Source of the DNA: Salegentibacter mishustinae
Lineage (GTDB): Bacteria > Bacteroidota > Bacteroidia > Flavobacteriales > Flavobacteriaceae
Assembly (NCBI RefSeq): GCF_002900095.1
Contig: NZ_LLKN01000001.1
Span: forward strand, 248,001 to 312,000
DNA: 64,000 bases
Reading direction: 5' to 3'
Made by a program: the position numbers and the translations under genes. Position 1 is the stretch's first letter; each line of letters starts with the position of its first letter. The notes under the pieces are model-generated. The model did not search any database. It was given only the letters and a program-made list of their open reading frames with translations, and was not told the DNA's origin. Shown piece by piece: positions 25,561 through 34,650 of the stretch.

Positions 25561-28377
25561 ATGAAAAAATATTTTAGTTTACTGATGTGTGGCCTGCTGG
25601 GCGCTTCAGGATTTTCACAATCTCTTGATGATATTCTGGAGAAACAGGAAATCCCCTTAAATTCAGATATAAAAATTGGCAAACTCGAAAATGGGTTAAC
25701 CTACTATATAAAAGAAAACAAAGAACCTCAGGAAAGAGCTGAGTTATATTTGGCTATAAAAGCAGGATCGCTTCAGGAAAATGATGACCAAAAAGGTTTA
25801 GCACACTTTACAGAGCATATGGCTTTTAATGGTACTGAAAGTTTTCCAAAGAACGAACTTATAAACTATCTCCAAAAGGCAGGAATAAGATTTGGTGCCG
25901 ATCTCAATGCCTATACAGGCTTTGATCGTACGGTTTATCAATTACCCCTACCAACCGATGATGAAGCTCTTTTTGAGTCCGGTTTTAAAATACTTTCTGA
26001 ATGGGCCGGTGCAATTTCATTTGAAGCAGAAGAAATAAATAATGAACGTGAAGTAATTGTAGAAGAGGAACGTCAAAGAGGAAAAAATGTTTCTGAAAGA
26101 ATAAGTAAACAGCTGCTACCAGTACTACTGAAGGATTCACGCTATGAGGATCGTTTGCCAATTGGTGAAGTAGAGATTATTAGAAATTTTGATCACCAAA
26201 CATTAAAGGATTATTACAAGGATTGGTATAGACCGCACCTTCAGGCAGTAATTGCCGTTGGGGACTTCGATAAGGATAAGGTAGAGGCATTGATCAAAGA
26301 AAACTTTTCAGATCTAAAAACCGGAGAAAATCCTAAAAAACCGGAAATCTACTCCATTCCTTCTAACAAGGAACCCCTGGTGAAAATAGTTACCGACCCT
26401 GAATATCCGTATACAGTTGCATCTCTGATGTATAAGCACCCCGGAACTTCGGTAAAAACAGACAAGGATTTCAGAAATTCGATAATGAGAAGTGCTGTCA
26501 ATAGTATGCTGTCCGCCAGAATTCAGGAAACTACTCAGGCTGGAAATGCTCCTTTCCTTCAGGCTGGTGCATCCTACGGGGCTTACCAGGGAGGTATGGG
26601 AGACCTGGATGCTTTTTCTATCCAAGTGGTAGCCAAAACCCCTGAAACGTTGGAACCCGCTGTAAAAGGTATTATGGATGAAGTTCTGAAAATGAAAACA
26701 TTTGGTTTTACCCAATCGGAGCTGGACAGAACTAAGTTGAATTTTAAAAGAGCGGTGGAACAAAGCTATAAAGAGAAAGATAAAACTGCATCCAAAGTAT
26801 ATGTAAACCAAATTCTGAGCAATTTTCTTAAAGGTGAGGCTGTGATCGATATGGAGTACTCCATGGATTTCTATAATAAATATCTTGACGGAATAACCCT
26901 GGAAGAAGTAAATCAAATGGCTATTGAGTTTATTCGGGATGACAACCAAATAATTCTTCTTCAGGCCGCAGAAAGTTCTAAAGAACAACTCCCTGATGAA
27001 GCCACACTTACTGACTGGTTTTTAAATTATACCGGAGATTTTGAAGCATACCAGGATGAGATTTCTTCCATACCTCTTTTGGACAAAGAGCTTAGCACCG
27101 CCGGGATCACTTCTAAAAAGAAAATTAAGGAATTGGATGCGACAGAGATAACTCTGGAAAATGGAATAAAAGTTATTTTAAAATCAACAGATTTCAAAAG
27201 CGATCAGGTATTATTTCAGGCATTTAGCCCGGGTGGATATTCTCTAGCTACTGAAGACTTAATTCAATCAGCAAAAATAGCAGACAACCTTATTGCTTCA
27301 TCCGGAATTGGAGAATTTAATGCCATTCAACTTAAAAAGAAGTTAGCGGGAAAATCACTTTCCCTCTCTCCCTATATCAGCACTTATACTGAAGGAATAA
27401 AGGGTAAAACTTCCAGCGATGATCTTGAAACCTTATTAAAACTTACTTACCTGTATTTCACCGAACCGCGAAAGGATTCACTTATCTTCCAAAATTTAAA
27501 AGATAATTACAAAGTCGCAATTGAGGGAAAATCCAGTAATCCTGTAGCTGTATTCCAGGATACAATTAATACCGTTATGAGAGGAAAAGGTCCCTGGGCG
27601 CTGGATCCTGAGGTTGACGATATTGAAAACTTTTCATTGGATCAGGCCTACAAATTTTATCAATCCCGTTTCCGGGATGCAGGAGATTTCACCTTTGTTT
27701 TTGTAGGTAATTTCCAAAACCAGGAAGTGATTCCTCACCTGAAAAAATATCTTGGTTCTCTTCCTTCCACAGGATCAAAGGAAAAATTTAAAGATGTGGG
27801 GATTGCACCAATTCAGGGAAAAGTAAATAAAGAAATAAAAAAGGGTCTTGAAGAGAAAGCAATGGTAGTATTAACCTATCATGATACCTATAAGCATAAC
27901 CAGAAGAATAATCTTCAACTTAAAGCTATCAAATCGGCTTTGGAAACCAGACTTTTAAAGCGATTGAGGGAAAAAGAAAGCGGTGTTTACAGCCCCTCTG
28001 TAGGACTTAGCATTGTGAAAATTCCTAATCCTTATTATACTTTTTCAATTTCATTTAATAGCGCTCCCGACAGAGCAGATGAATTGATTGAAGCTACAAA
28101 AGAAGAAGTCGATAGAATGATTGAAGATGGTCCCTATGAAGAAGAACTTCAAAAATTTATTGCACAGGAAAAACGACAGAAGGAATTACAGCTTCGTTCA
28201 AACTCCTATTGGCTTAGCTATATTAAAGGAGTATATTCTAAGAGTATAAAAAGGGATTATATAAATCAATATGAAGATTATCTGGACAAACTTAAGCCTC
28301 GAAATTTAAAGAATGCTGCAAAGAAGTATCTTTCGGTAGATGGTCAGGCGCAACTAATCCTCTTACCCCAGGATTAA
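25561..28377 (+). CDS. M16 (pitrilysin/insulinase) family zinc peptidase
   Basis: 938 residues from ATG 25561, which gives a clean signal peptide ending FSQ; an upstream ATG at 25519 adds a poor leader. The zinc motif HFTEH (H82, E85, H86) and the distal Glu162 in NNEREV are intact, so the first M16 half is catalytic. The second half (from about 510) is the usual inactive partner domain. The signal peptide places it in the periplasm or on the outer membrane. It ends the SusCD-GldFG operon and is followed by a strong terminator. It probably cleaves peptides brought in by the SusCD pair or products moved by the ABC complex. Confidence 0.9.
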   Translation: MKKYFSLLMCGLLGASGFSQSLDDILEKQEIPLNSDIKIGKLENGLTYYIKENKEPQERAELYLAIKAGSLQENDDQKGLAHFTEHMAFNGTESFPKNELINYLQKAGIRFGADLNAYTGFDRTVYQLPLPTDDEALFESGFKILSEWAGAISFEAEEINNEREVIVEEERQRGKNVSERISKQLLPVLLKDSRYEDRLPIGEVEIIRNFDHQTLKDYYKDWYRPHLQAVIAVGDFDKDKVEALIKENFSDLKTGENPKKPEIYSIPSNKEPLVKIVTDPEYPYTVASLMYKHPGTSVKTDKDFRNSIMRSAVNSMLSARIQETTQAGNAPFLQAGASYGAYQGGMGDLDAFSIQVVAKTPETLEPAVKGIMDEVLKMKTFGFTQSELDRTKLNFKRAVEQSYKEKDKTASKVYVNQILSNFLKGEAVIDMEYSMDFYNKYLDGITLEEVNQMAIEFIRDDNQIILLQAAESSKEQLPDEATLTDWFLNYTGDFEAYQDEISSIPLLDKELSTAGITSKKKIKELDATEITLENGIKVILKSTDFKSDQVLFQAFSPGGYSLATEDLIQSAKIADNLIASSGIGEFNAIQLKKKLAGKSLSLSPYISTYTEGIKGKTSSDDLETLLKLTYLYFTEPRKDSLIFQNLKDNYKVAIEGKSSNPVAVFQDTINTVMRGKGPWALDPEVDDIENFSLDQAYKFYQSRFRDAGDFTFVFVGNFQNQEVIPHLKKYLGSLPSTGSKEKFKDVGIAPIQGKVNKEIKKGLEEKAMVVLTYHDTYKHNQKNNLQLKAIKSALETRLLKRLREKESGVYSPSVGLSIVKIPNPYYTFSISFNSAPDRADELIEATKEEVDRMIEDGPYEEELQKFIAQEKRQKELQLRSNSYWLSYIKGVYSKSIKRDYINQYEDYLDKLKPRNLKNAAKKYLSVDGQAQLILLPQD

Positions 28378-28415
28378 TAACTAAGAGTTTTGTAGATGGT
28401 TTGGTTAGTTTGAAG

Positions 28416-28448
28416 AACAGGTCTCTTTTTTGAGGCCTGTTTTTTTTG
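28416..28448 (+). terminator. Operon terminator after the M16 gene
   Basis: AACAGGTCTC and GAGGCCTGTT pair (one mismatch) around a T-rich loop and are followed by a run of T. A typical intrinsic terminator, 39 bases after the M16 stop codon. Confidence 0.85.
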
Positions 28449-28494
28449 TAGATTCTGAGTGCTACCTAACTTGAAAAGATAGCTTCGGTGTACT

Positions 28495-28842
28495 CTATTC
28501 TGGTCCCTTTATTGACCACGCTCTTACTACATTTTCATTATTGAGATATATCGTATCACTATTGGAAAAATAAGGTTGCTCCTCGATATTGGAAAAGAAA
28601 TCCTCCTGGATAATCATCTCTTCTGAACTTAGAAAAATAGTCTCATCCCCCTCATAAGTAACCTCTTTCAGATCTTCCAATCTTATTGCGATAGCTTCAG
28701 TCATTTTGATCTGAAAAGGCTGCGCTTCGACAATGACATAATCCTGCTGTAGGTCTTCTGATTTATTTTCACTAGGATCGATACTAGCCTTAGAACAGGA
28801 TACAAGTCCAATCAAGACCAATTGTAAAATAATTTTTTTCAT
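28495..28842 (-). CDS. Small lipoprotein of unknown function
   Basis: 115 residues, leftward. Lipoprotein signal with Cys16 (LIGLVSCSK). The mature part is acidic (many Glu and Asp) and beta-rich, with no motif I recognise. It is the last gene before the right end of the island and faces the cargo operon, whose terminator lies between them. No partner gene is next to it. Function unknown. Confidence 0.6.
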   Translation of the reverse strand: MKKIILQLVLIGLVSCSKASIDPSENKSEDLQQDYVIVEAQPFQIKMTEAIAIRLEDLKEVTYEGDETIFLSSEEMIIQEDFFSNIEEQPYFSNSDTIYLNNENVVRAWSIKGPE

Positions 28843-29224
28843 TATTTTAATCCTTTGTAATAATTGCTTTTTATCAAATATAGGCTTTATAATTAGCTTT
28901 TTTTATTGATTTACCCAATATTTTACAAAAATTAAATCCAAGAATTGTTTGTGAATTTCCGATTTTTTAAACGTAATGATTTAAACTTTTTCTAGGAATA
29001 AAAAGGGTGGTAGATGTTTGTTTTATGAAACATTACTAACTATAACCTAAAAAAAGGACTGTAGTAAAATTAGTTGCCCGTGAAGGCCTTATTTGGACAG
29101 AAAAGTTAGAGCTGAGGAGGCCGGAACGTAGATTTTTTCTATTTCTAACCCTAATAATTTTTGCATAATACTGAAATCCAACAACCTTTGGACGTGATCC
29201 ACAAACAGGCTCGTTCCTTGACAC
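28843..29224. other. Gene-free right end of the island
   Basis: AT-rich, no gene supported. It should contain the promoter of the leftward lipoprotein gene and leads into the right arm-type repeats. Confidence 0.5.
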
Positions 29225-29243
29225 GTGTTACCTCTGTGTTACC
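29225..29243 (+). promoter_or_regulatory. Right arm-type direct repeats (2 x GTGTTACC, 11-bp period)
   Basis: GTGTTACC at 29225 and 29236, the same unit, spacing and orientation as at 4628/4639 beside the integrase gene. It lies about 40 bases inside the right attachment repeat. Likely integrase or excisionase binding sites. Confidence 0.6.
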
Positions 29244-29252
29244 CCAACAAAA

Positions 29253-29276
29253 AAGCCGACTCTTTCAAGTCGGCTT
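29253..29276 (-). terminator. Intrinsic terminator of tRNA-Leu
   Basis: AAGCCGAC and GTCGGCTT form perfect 8-bp arms; read on the minus strand they are followed by six T. It lies 9 bases after the tRNA 3' end. The same hairpin is present in copy A at 4321-4344 but not at copy B. Confidence 0.85.
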
Positions 29277-29281
29277 ATCCC

Positions 29282-29336
29282 TTTGTGCGGGCGGAGAGAC
29301 TCGAACTCTCACACCGTAAGGCACTAGATCCTAAGT
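29282..29336 (-). repeat. attR: 55-bp repeat within the intact tRNA-Leu
   Basis: Identical to 4467-4521. Covers the 3' half of tRNA-Leu(UAG) plus four bases beyond its end. The tRNA stays intact here because the island brought in or preserved the same sequence. Confidence 0.9.
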
Positions 29337-29367
29337 CTAGCGTGTCTACCAATTCCACCACGCCCGC
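29286..29367 (-). tRNA. tRNA-Leu (anticodon UAG)
   Basis: 82 bases on the minus strand. Acceptor arms GCGGGCG and CGCCCGC pair fully with A as discriminator. The anticodon stem CTAGA/TCTAG holds the loop CTTAGGA, so the anticodon is TAG. A long variable arm (GTGCCTTACGGTGT region) marks a class II tRNA, and the T arm reads GAGAGTTCGAGTCTCTC. CCA is not encoded. It is the integration target of the island. Confidence 0.95.
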
Positions 29368-29478
29368 ATTTCAATATGTGTTGCTTTAACTAAGCGGATG
29401 CAAATATACATAAATGTTTCAATTCACAAATAGTCTGGAAATATTTTTTTTACCTTTATCTCAGTTAAAATTTCTAGT

Positions 29479-30870
29479 ATGAAGGATATTAAAAAATATG
29501 TTGAGGAAAATAAAGAAAGATTCCTTGGCGAACTCATTGATTTACTGAAAATTCCATCCATAAGCGCCGATTCTAATTACAAGGATTCCATGATAAAAAC
29601 CGCAGAAGCGGTGAAAAAAAATTTATTGGAAGCCGGGTGTGATTCCGCCGAAATTTGTGAAACTCCGGGTCATCCTGTTGTTTATGGAGAAAAAATAATA
29701 GATAAAAACCTGCCTACCGTTTTAGTTTACGGTCATTACGATGTGCAACCACCAGATCCTTTAGATCTTTGGAACTCCCCACCTTTTGAACCGGTAATTA
29801 AAGAAACCGAAATTCATCCTGAAGGTGCTATTTATGCCCGTGGCGCCTGTGACGACAAAGGCCAGATGTTTATGCACGTAAAAGCGTTGGAATATATGAC
29901 CAAAAACAATGAGCTTCCCTGCAACGTGAAATTTATGATTGAAGGTGAAGAAGAAGTTGGCAGCGAACACCTGGGCTGGTTTATAGAAAACAACAAAGAA
30001 AAACTTGCCAACGATGTGATCCTTATTTCAGATACCGGGATGATCGCTAAAGACACCCCTTCTATCACCACGGGACTTCGCGGACTTTCCTATGTGGAAG
30101 TTGAAGTTACCGGGCCAAATAGAGACCTGCATTCTGGTTTATATGGTGGCGCTGTGGCAAATCCTATTAACATTCTTAGTAAAATGATCGCATCTTTAAC
30201 CGATGAAAATAATCATATAACTATTCCCGGTTTTTATGATAAGGTTGAAGAATTAAGCAAAGAAGAACGCGCTAAAATGGCGGAAGCTCCTTACGATGAA
30301 GAAGCTTACAAGAAAAAAATTGATATTGATGATGTTTATGGAGAAGCCGGTTATTCTACTTTAGAGAGAGCCTCTATTCGCCCAACTTTAGATGTAAACG
30401 GAATGTGGGGTGGTTATATTGGGGAAGGCGCAAAAACCGTACTTCCTTCAAAGGCTTACGCAAAGATTTCTATGCGATTGGTACCCAACCAGGATTGGAA
30501 AGAAATCACCCAGCTCTTTAAAAAACATTTTGAAAGCATTGCGCCAGAGGCGGTAACCGTTGAGGTAAAACCTCATCACGGCGGCCAGGGTTATGTAACT
30601 CCAATAGATAATATTGGCTACCAGGCAGCGAGTAAAGCTTATGAAGCCTCTTTTGGAAAAACCCCAATTCCGCAGCGTAGTGGTGGGAGTATTCCTATAG
30701 TCTCGCTTTTTGAGAAAGAACTAAAAAGTAAGATCATTTTAATGGGCTTTGGTTTTGATACTGATGCCATCCACTCCCCTAACGAACATTTTGGCGTTTG
30801 GAATTATTTAAAAGGCATAGAAACTATCCCCTGGTTTTATAAATATTTCACCGAGATGAGCAAGGAGTAG
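29479..30870 (+). CDS. M20 family dipeptidase
   Basis: 463 residues, cytoplasmic. Zinc ligands of the M20/CNDP-like family are visible: YGHYDVQPPDP (His and Asp), ARGACDDKGQ (bridging Asp), EGEEEVGSEH (catalytic Glu pair), and ISDTGM (Asp). A dimerisation lid lies in the middle and the final His is in DAIHSPNEHFG. The enzyme hydrolyses dipeptides. It starts the normal chromosomal block right of tRNA-Leu and has its own short upstream region with a TACCTTTA -7-like box. Confidence 0.9.
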   Translation: MKDIKKYVEENKERFLGELIDLLKIPSISADSNYKDSMIKTAEAVKKNLLEAGCDSAEICETPGHPVVYGEKIIDKNLPTVLVYGHYDVQPPDPLDLWNSPPFEPVIKETEIHPEGAIYARGACDDKGQMFMHVKALEYMTKNNELPCNVKFMIEGEEEVGSEHLGWFIENNKEKLANDVILISDTGMIAKDTPSITTGLRGLSYVEVEVTGPNRDLHSGLYGGAVANPINILSKMIASLTDENNHITIPGFYDKVEELSKEERAKMAEAPYDEEAYKKKIDIDDVYGEAGYSTLERASIRPTLDVNGMWGGYIGEGAKTVLPSKAYAKISMRLVPNQDWKEITQLFKKHFESIAPEAVTVEVKPHHGGQGYVTPIDNIGYQAASKAYEASFGKTPIPQRSGGSIPIVSLFEKELKSKIILMGFGFDTDAIHSPNEHFGVWNYLKGIETIPWFYKYFTEMSKE

Positions 30871-30910
30871 ATGCTCTCTCGGCTCATTCTTTGTATAAAT
30901 ATTGTACAAG

Positions 30911-31029
30911 TGAGGTGGTTTGAAATCACACGTTAAGCTGAACTTGTTTCAGCTTCTAAGATGAACCAGTTATTCACAACTTAGATCCTGAAATAAATTC
31001 AGGATGACGGTAAACTTCAAACCACCTCA
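30911..31029. repeat. 119-bp palindromic repeat unit (MITE/REP-like)
   Basis: TGAGGTGGTTTGAA (30911-30924) and TTCAAACCACCTCA (31016-31029) are perfect 14-bp terminal inverted repeats. Inside are two smaller hairpins, AGCTGAACTTGTTTCAGCT and ATCCTGAAATAAATTCAGGAT. No gene. It looks like a short non-autonomous repeat between the dipeptidase and stress-protein genes. Confidence 0.65.
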
Positions 31030-31121
31030 TTTTCTTTAAAACTGCTTTCAGAAAAAAGCGAAATTTCAGGAAATTAGATTTAGTATATTTACAGGGATTG
31101 CTTACTAATGCTTTCTAAACT

Positions 31122-31967
31122 ATGGAGAAAAAAATACTCATACCTTCCAATTTTACCAAACACGCCTGGAATACCCTCGTTTATGCTTTAAACCTTTATA
31201 AAAGTGTGCCCTGTACCTTTTATATTCTAAATGCTTATAAAATACCTACGAGAATTTCCCTGAACCGAAATCAAAGTGCCGAACTGGAAGCCGCAAAAGC
31301 CGAATCTGAAAAAGGCTTGCATAAGATCATGCAGGGTTTAAATTTTAGAAAAGAAAACGAGAAGCATACTTTTGAAACTATTTCCCGCAATAAAGACCTT
31401 GCTGATGCCATTCAGGAAACCGTAGACACCCATAAAATAGACCTGATCTTGATGGTTTCACGGGGAGAAAATGTTTCGATTAACGCCGCTTTTGAAAACG
31501 AAATTTCAGAGGTAATTCAAAAGGTAGAAGATTGTCCTTTTTTGGTGCTACCCGAGCAAATGCAGGATCTGCCGGAAACGAAACGGGAAATTGTTTTTCC
31601 TACCAATTATAAATTTCCGTTTAAAAATAAAGAGGTGGCTGCACTTATAGATATGGCCAATAATTTAAATGCAAGCATCAGGATTCTTTATATTGACAGC
31701 GATGGGAGACCGCTTAGCAAAGAGCAGGAACAAAATATGGACATGCTAAAAACTTACTTTACCGAAGTAGATTTCAGCTTCCATAAACTCACGCAAACTA
31801 CCGTTACTACCGGAATTCATCTATTTATTGAAAGCAGGGAAAGTAGTTTCCTGGCCCTTTATAAACGCAAACAGGGCTTTTTTAGCAAACTCTTCTCACA
31901 AAGGTTTAAAGAGGAAATTGATTTTAATCCGAAGGTACCGGTATTGATCTTAAAGGAACTGGAATAA
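31122..31967 (+). CDS. Universal stress protein, tandem Usp domains
   Basis: 281 residues. The first UspA domain (1-145) starts KKILIPSNFTKHAWNTLVYAL and has the helix-strand order of the family (IDLILMVSRGEN, CPFLVLPEQ). A second domain follows (EIVFPTNYKFPF to VLILKELE). The ATP-binding G-2x-G-9x-G motif is not clear, so this is probably a non-ATP type. Cytoplasmic stress role is family knowledge only. The next gene follows after 13 bases, so the two may share a transcript. Confidence 0.85.
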   Translation: MEKKILIPSNFTKHAWNTLVYALNLYKSVPCTFYILNAYKIPTRISLNRNQSAELEAAKAESEKGLHKIMQGLNFRKENEKHTFETISRNKDLADAIQETVDTHKIDLILMVSRGENVSINAAFENEISEVIQKVEDCPFLVLPEQMQDLPETKREIVFPTNYKFPFKNKEVAALIDMANNLNASIRILYIDSDGRPLSKEQEQNMDMLKTYFTEVDFSFHKLTQTTVTTGIHLFIESRESSFLALYKRKQGFFSKLFSQRFKEEIDFNPKVPVLILKELE

Positions 31968-31980
31968 AACTTAGCTATTT

Positions 31981-32433
31981 ATGGACCTCAACGCCAGTTC
32001 TGTTGAAGATTATATCTCGAAAGTTCCGGAAGATAAAAGATCGGCCATCATCAGGCTTCGGGAAATAATTAGGGAAAACATTCCAAAAGGTTTTACAGAA
32101 ACTTTAAACTACGGAATGATTGGCTATGTAGTTCCTCACAGCATTTATCCCGGCGGATACCACGTGGACCCTAAATTACCTTTGCCTTTTATCAACATTG
32201 CTGCGCAAAAGAACTTTATTGCGCTTTATCACCATGGAGTATATGCTAATCCCGACTTGCTGCAGTGGTTTAAAGAGGAATATGCAAAATTACCCCTCAA
32301 CAAACTGGATATGGGAAAAAGCTGCATCAGGTTTAAAAACCCGGAAAAAATCCCCTTCGAATTAATTGGAACACTGGTTTCAAAAATTACCGTGCAGGAT
32401 TGGATTGATCTCTACGAAAGCCAATTACGGTAA
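31981..32433 (+). CDS. DUF1801 domain protein
   Basis: 150 residues. Pattern VEDYISKVPEDKRSAIIRLREIIRENIP, then ETLNYGMIGYVVP, and a C-terminal DMGKSCIRFKNPEKIP is that of DUF1801 (YdhG-like) proteins, small alpha/beta proteins of unknown role. No signal peptide. It follows the stress-protein gene closely. Confidence 0.8.
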   Translation: MDLNASSVEDYISKVPEDKRSAIIRLREIIRENIPKGFTETLNYGMIGYVVPHSIYPGGYHVDPKLPLPFINIAAQKNFIALYHHGVYANPDLLQWFKEEYAKLPLNKLDMGKSCIRFKNPEKIPFELIGTLVSKITVQDWIDLYESQLR

Positions 32434-32561
32434 TTAGAATTATTAATTATTTACCTTTCATCTTTACATTCTTTCACAAATAATTAAGCTTCCTTAAACA
32501 CAGGTTTTCCTTATTACTTTCTAATTTCAGGCTGCAAAATCTAATCAATCTACTAATAGAA

Positions 32562-33566
32562 ATGAGTTATCTGCTGGTTCCTTTAGGGATATTTATCCTT
32601 CTAATTGTCCTAATAGACATCTTTAAAACTATTCTTTATATAAACGGTGGCGGAAGGTTATCTTCCTTTACCGCCAGGAAGATCTGGTGGGTTTATTTCA
32701 AACTAGCCCGTGGAAATGGCAGATCGCCCATCTTAAATTTCGCCGGCGGTACCATTTTAATGGGGCTGGTTGGTATGTGGATCTTTCTTATTTGGACGGG
32801 CTACAGCTTGATCTATCTTTCAGATCCCGGCTCTGTGGTAGATAGCGCTACTGGCCAAAATGCCGATATTATCGGAAATATTTATTATGTAGGTTATACG
32901 CTTACTTCTTTAGGAAATGGAGATTTCCAATCGGGGTCAGATATTTGGCGCATTGTTTCCAATATTATGGGAGTGAACAGTATGATCTTTATAAGTTTGG
33001 GAATTTCATATTTACTTCCCGTACTCCAGGCGGTTGTAGACAAAAGAACCCTGGCTGTTTATATTTATCAATTAGGAAAAACCCCAGAAGAAATTATTGA
33101 AAATGGATATGATGGCGAAGACTTTACCCCGCTATACTCCCGCTTTCAGAATTTAGAAACTATGTTATTGAAACACGGGGAGCATCACCTTGCCTACCCT
33201 ATTCTGCATTATTTTCACACCAATAAAAGATCACATTCCACCCGGTTAAATCTCGCCATTTTAGATGAAGCTTTAAATATTCAGGACGCCTATAAATTAG
33301 ATAAATCGGCAAATGCTTACACCTGGGGCGTGTTAAGAGGCGCTATGGATAATCTTGCGGTGAGACTGGCTGAAGGTTATTCCTCTATTGCCAATGATCC
33401 GCCAGATTTTAATTATTTTGATAGCCTGCCGGGTCAATTAAAAGAAAATTTTGAAGAAGACCCCGGGATACCCAGTGATGAGAATTTTAGTAAACGTCGC
33501 GGAAGATTATTAGGTTACATCAAAAAAGCCGGCTGGGATTGGGAAGATGTGGTTGAGGCTAAGTAA
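32562..33566 (+). CDS. Two-helix potassium-channel-like membrane protein
   Basis: 334 residues. N-terminal helix (about 3-23), a second at about 63-88, then a pore-like loop reading YTLTSLGNGDFQSG at about 112-125, and a third helix (about 130-155). TSLGNGD resembles the TxGxGD filter of K+ channels, with Asn for Tyr/Phe. A 180-residue cytoplasmic region follows, rich in His and helices (LKHGEHHLAYPILHYFH). Likely an ion channel; ion choice is unproven. Confidence 0.75.
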   Translation: MSYLLVPLGIFILLIVLIDIFKTILYINGGGRLSSFTARKIWWVYFKLARGNGRSPILNFAGGTILMGLVGMWIFLIWTGYSLIYLSDPGSVVDSATGQNADIIGNIYYVGYTLTSLGNGDFQSGSDIWRIVSNIMGVNSMIFISLGISYLLPVLQAVVDKRTLAVYIYQLGKTPEEIIENGYDGEDFTPLYSRFQNLETMLLKHGEHHLAYPILHYFHTNKRSHSTRLNLAILDEALNIQDAYKLDKSANAYTWGVLRGAMDNLAVRLAEGYSSIANDPPDFNYFDSLPGQLKENFEEDPGIPSDENFSKRRGRLLGYIKKAGWDWEDVVEAK

Positions 33567-34003
33567 GCGAGTTTGAAATTTGTTGTTGAAAGCTTATTTT
33601 AACCGTAAGTTCAAGACCCAATTCAAAAACTCTGAAAAACGGCAGTATTGACGTTTCAAAGCAGCGCTTTGGAATCTTTTTCCGCAGTATAAGTTTTGTT
33701 TTGCGTTAAAAAATCTTGAAGCCCTGGAAAGATTTTAGCAAAATAAAACTGGTTTTCAGCTTCGCTGAAAAATACCTTGGAAAAAGCGCCTTTTCTTTTG
33801 TTTCGTTTTCGCTTGTATCCGACGAACACAGTGAGAGGAATACATAGCTAAGAAAATGAAAAATAAGCTTTTTTAAGCACCTAAATTAAATAACTGATAT
33901 TCAGAATCATATCAAATTACGTCAGTTCGAGTGATTTTTTAAAGCCGGAGCATTAAAAAATCGTATCGAGAACTCACTTCCTGCTACTCGATCTCCCGTA
34001 TCC
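33567..34003. repeat. Gene-free stretch with inverted repeats
   Basis: No gene on either strand. AGTTCGAGTGATTTTTTAA and TTAAAAAATCGTATCGAGAACT (33924-33974) form an imperfect stem. A TTTTCTTTTGTTTCGTTTTCGC segment near 33790 and TTCAGCTTCGCTGAA near 33756 look like dispersed genomic repeats. The two flanking genes converge here, so terminators are expected. Confidence 0.5.
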
Positions 34004-34519
34004 CTACTTTAAATCAGGTTGCAAGGCAGCTGGCTTCTCGTTTCTTCCTGCATTTACTCTTTTAAAAGAGGCCATTAACAGCACATAAAAAACAATAGAA
34101 AGGATAATATCAAAGAAAAATTCCCCCGAATCTTCCCCAAAGAAATCATTGATGGTATACCAGAGATCTAGCGGAATCACGAACATAAATATTTTAAAAA
34201 CCAGTCTTATCAATACAGCGAATAAAACCAGCCGAAGTCCGTTTACAAACGAGAGCGAAAAATAGCGTTTTAGGAAATCGCGGTTATCTCCTTTTTCATT
34301 TTCCTGAAATACTGAATAAGTTCCTACAATGGTGATCAATAACTCCAGGATAATATAAGCGACCTCCCAGCCGTAATGCGAAAAATCATCTGTTTCGGGA
34401 AAAAAGGAGGCTAATGTGAGCATTACTAGGAAAACCAGTAAGTACTGGTAAGAAATTGATTCGGTGATCTTATTTTCAATTAATAGTCGTTCCAGTTTTT
34501 TGAGGTTAAGCCAGATCAT
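34004..34519 (-). CDS. Integral membrane protein of unknown function
   Basis: 171 residues, leftward. Four hydrophobic segments (about 24-40, 52-70, 92-118, 136-156) with charged loops, and a polar C-terminus. No signature motif. It is the leftmost of a run of leftward genes separated by unusual spacers (34.0-40.1 kb). Function unknown. Confidence 0.65.
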   Translation of the reverse strand: MIWLNLKKLERLLIENKITESISYQYLLVFLVMLTLASFFPETDDFSHYGWEVAYIILELLITIVGTYSVFQENEKGDNRDFLKRYFSLSFVNGLRLVLFAVLIRLVFKIFMFVIPLDLWYTINDFFGEDSGEFFFDIILSIVFYVLLMASFKRVNAGRNEKPAALQPDLK

Positions 34520-34650
34520 AAATTAGGGGTTAAGTTTTGCTGTTAATAGTTGGTGCGGTAGGAATATTGGTTTGTCTTATTAGTATTGGTTTGTTAGGCA
34601 AATTGTTTGTTTTCTTTTTAAGGCTGCCGGCTTTTGGTGATGAGCCATTG

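Larger units (their letters stand above)
4467..29336. mobile_element. 24.9-kb mobilizable genomic island in tRNA-Leu(UAG)
   Basis: Bounded by perfect 55-bp direct repeats made of the tRNA-Leu 3' half; the intact tRNA is kept at the right end. Contents in order: tyrosine integrase, membrane protein, HTH protein, replication initiator, DnaC-like ATPase, BfmA mobilization protein, hairpin repeat, then the ECF sigma/FecR/SusCD/GldFG/M16 cargo and a lipoprotein. Inside each end lie two GTGTTACC motifs 11 bases apart (4628-4646 and 29225-29243), likely integrase arm sites. No relaxase or type IV secretion genes are present, so transfer would need a helper. Exact crossover point within the 55 bp is unknown. 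Confidence 0.85.

Noticed and set aside
26314-26988. 224-codon frame antisense to the M16 gene
   Set aside because: M16 coding is certain; no independent start signal or family.
29036-29224. 62-codon leftward frame at the island right end
   Set aside because: No ribosome site, no family, next to arm repeats; likely chance.
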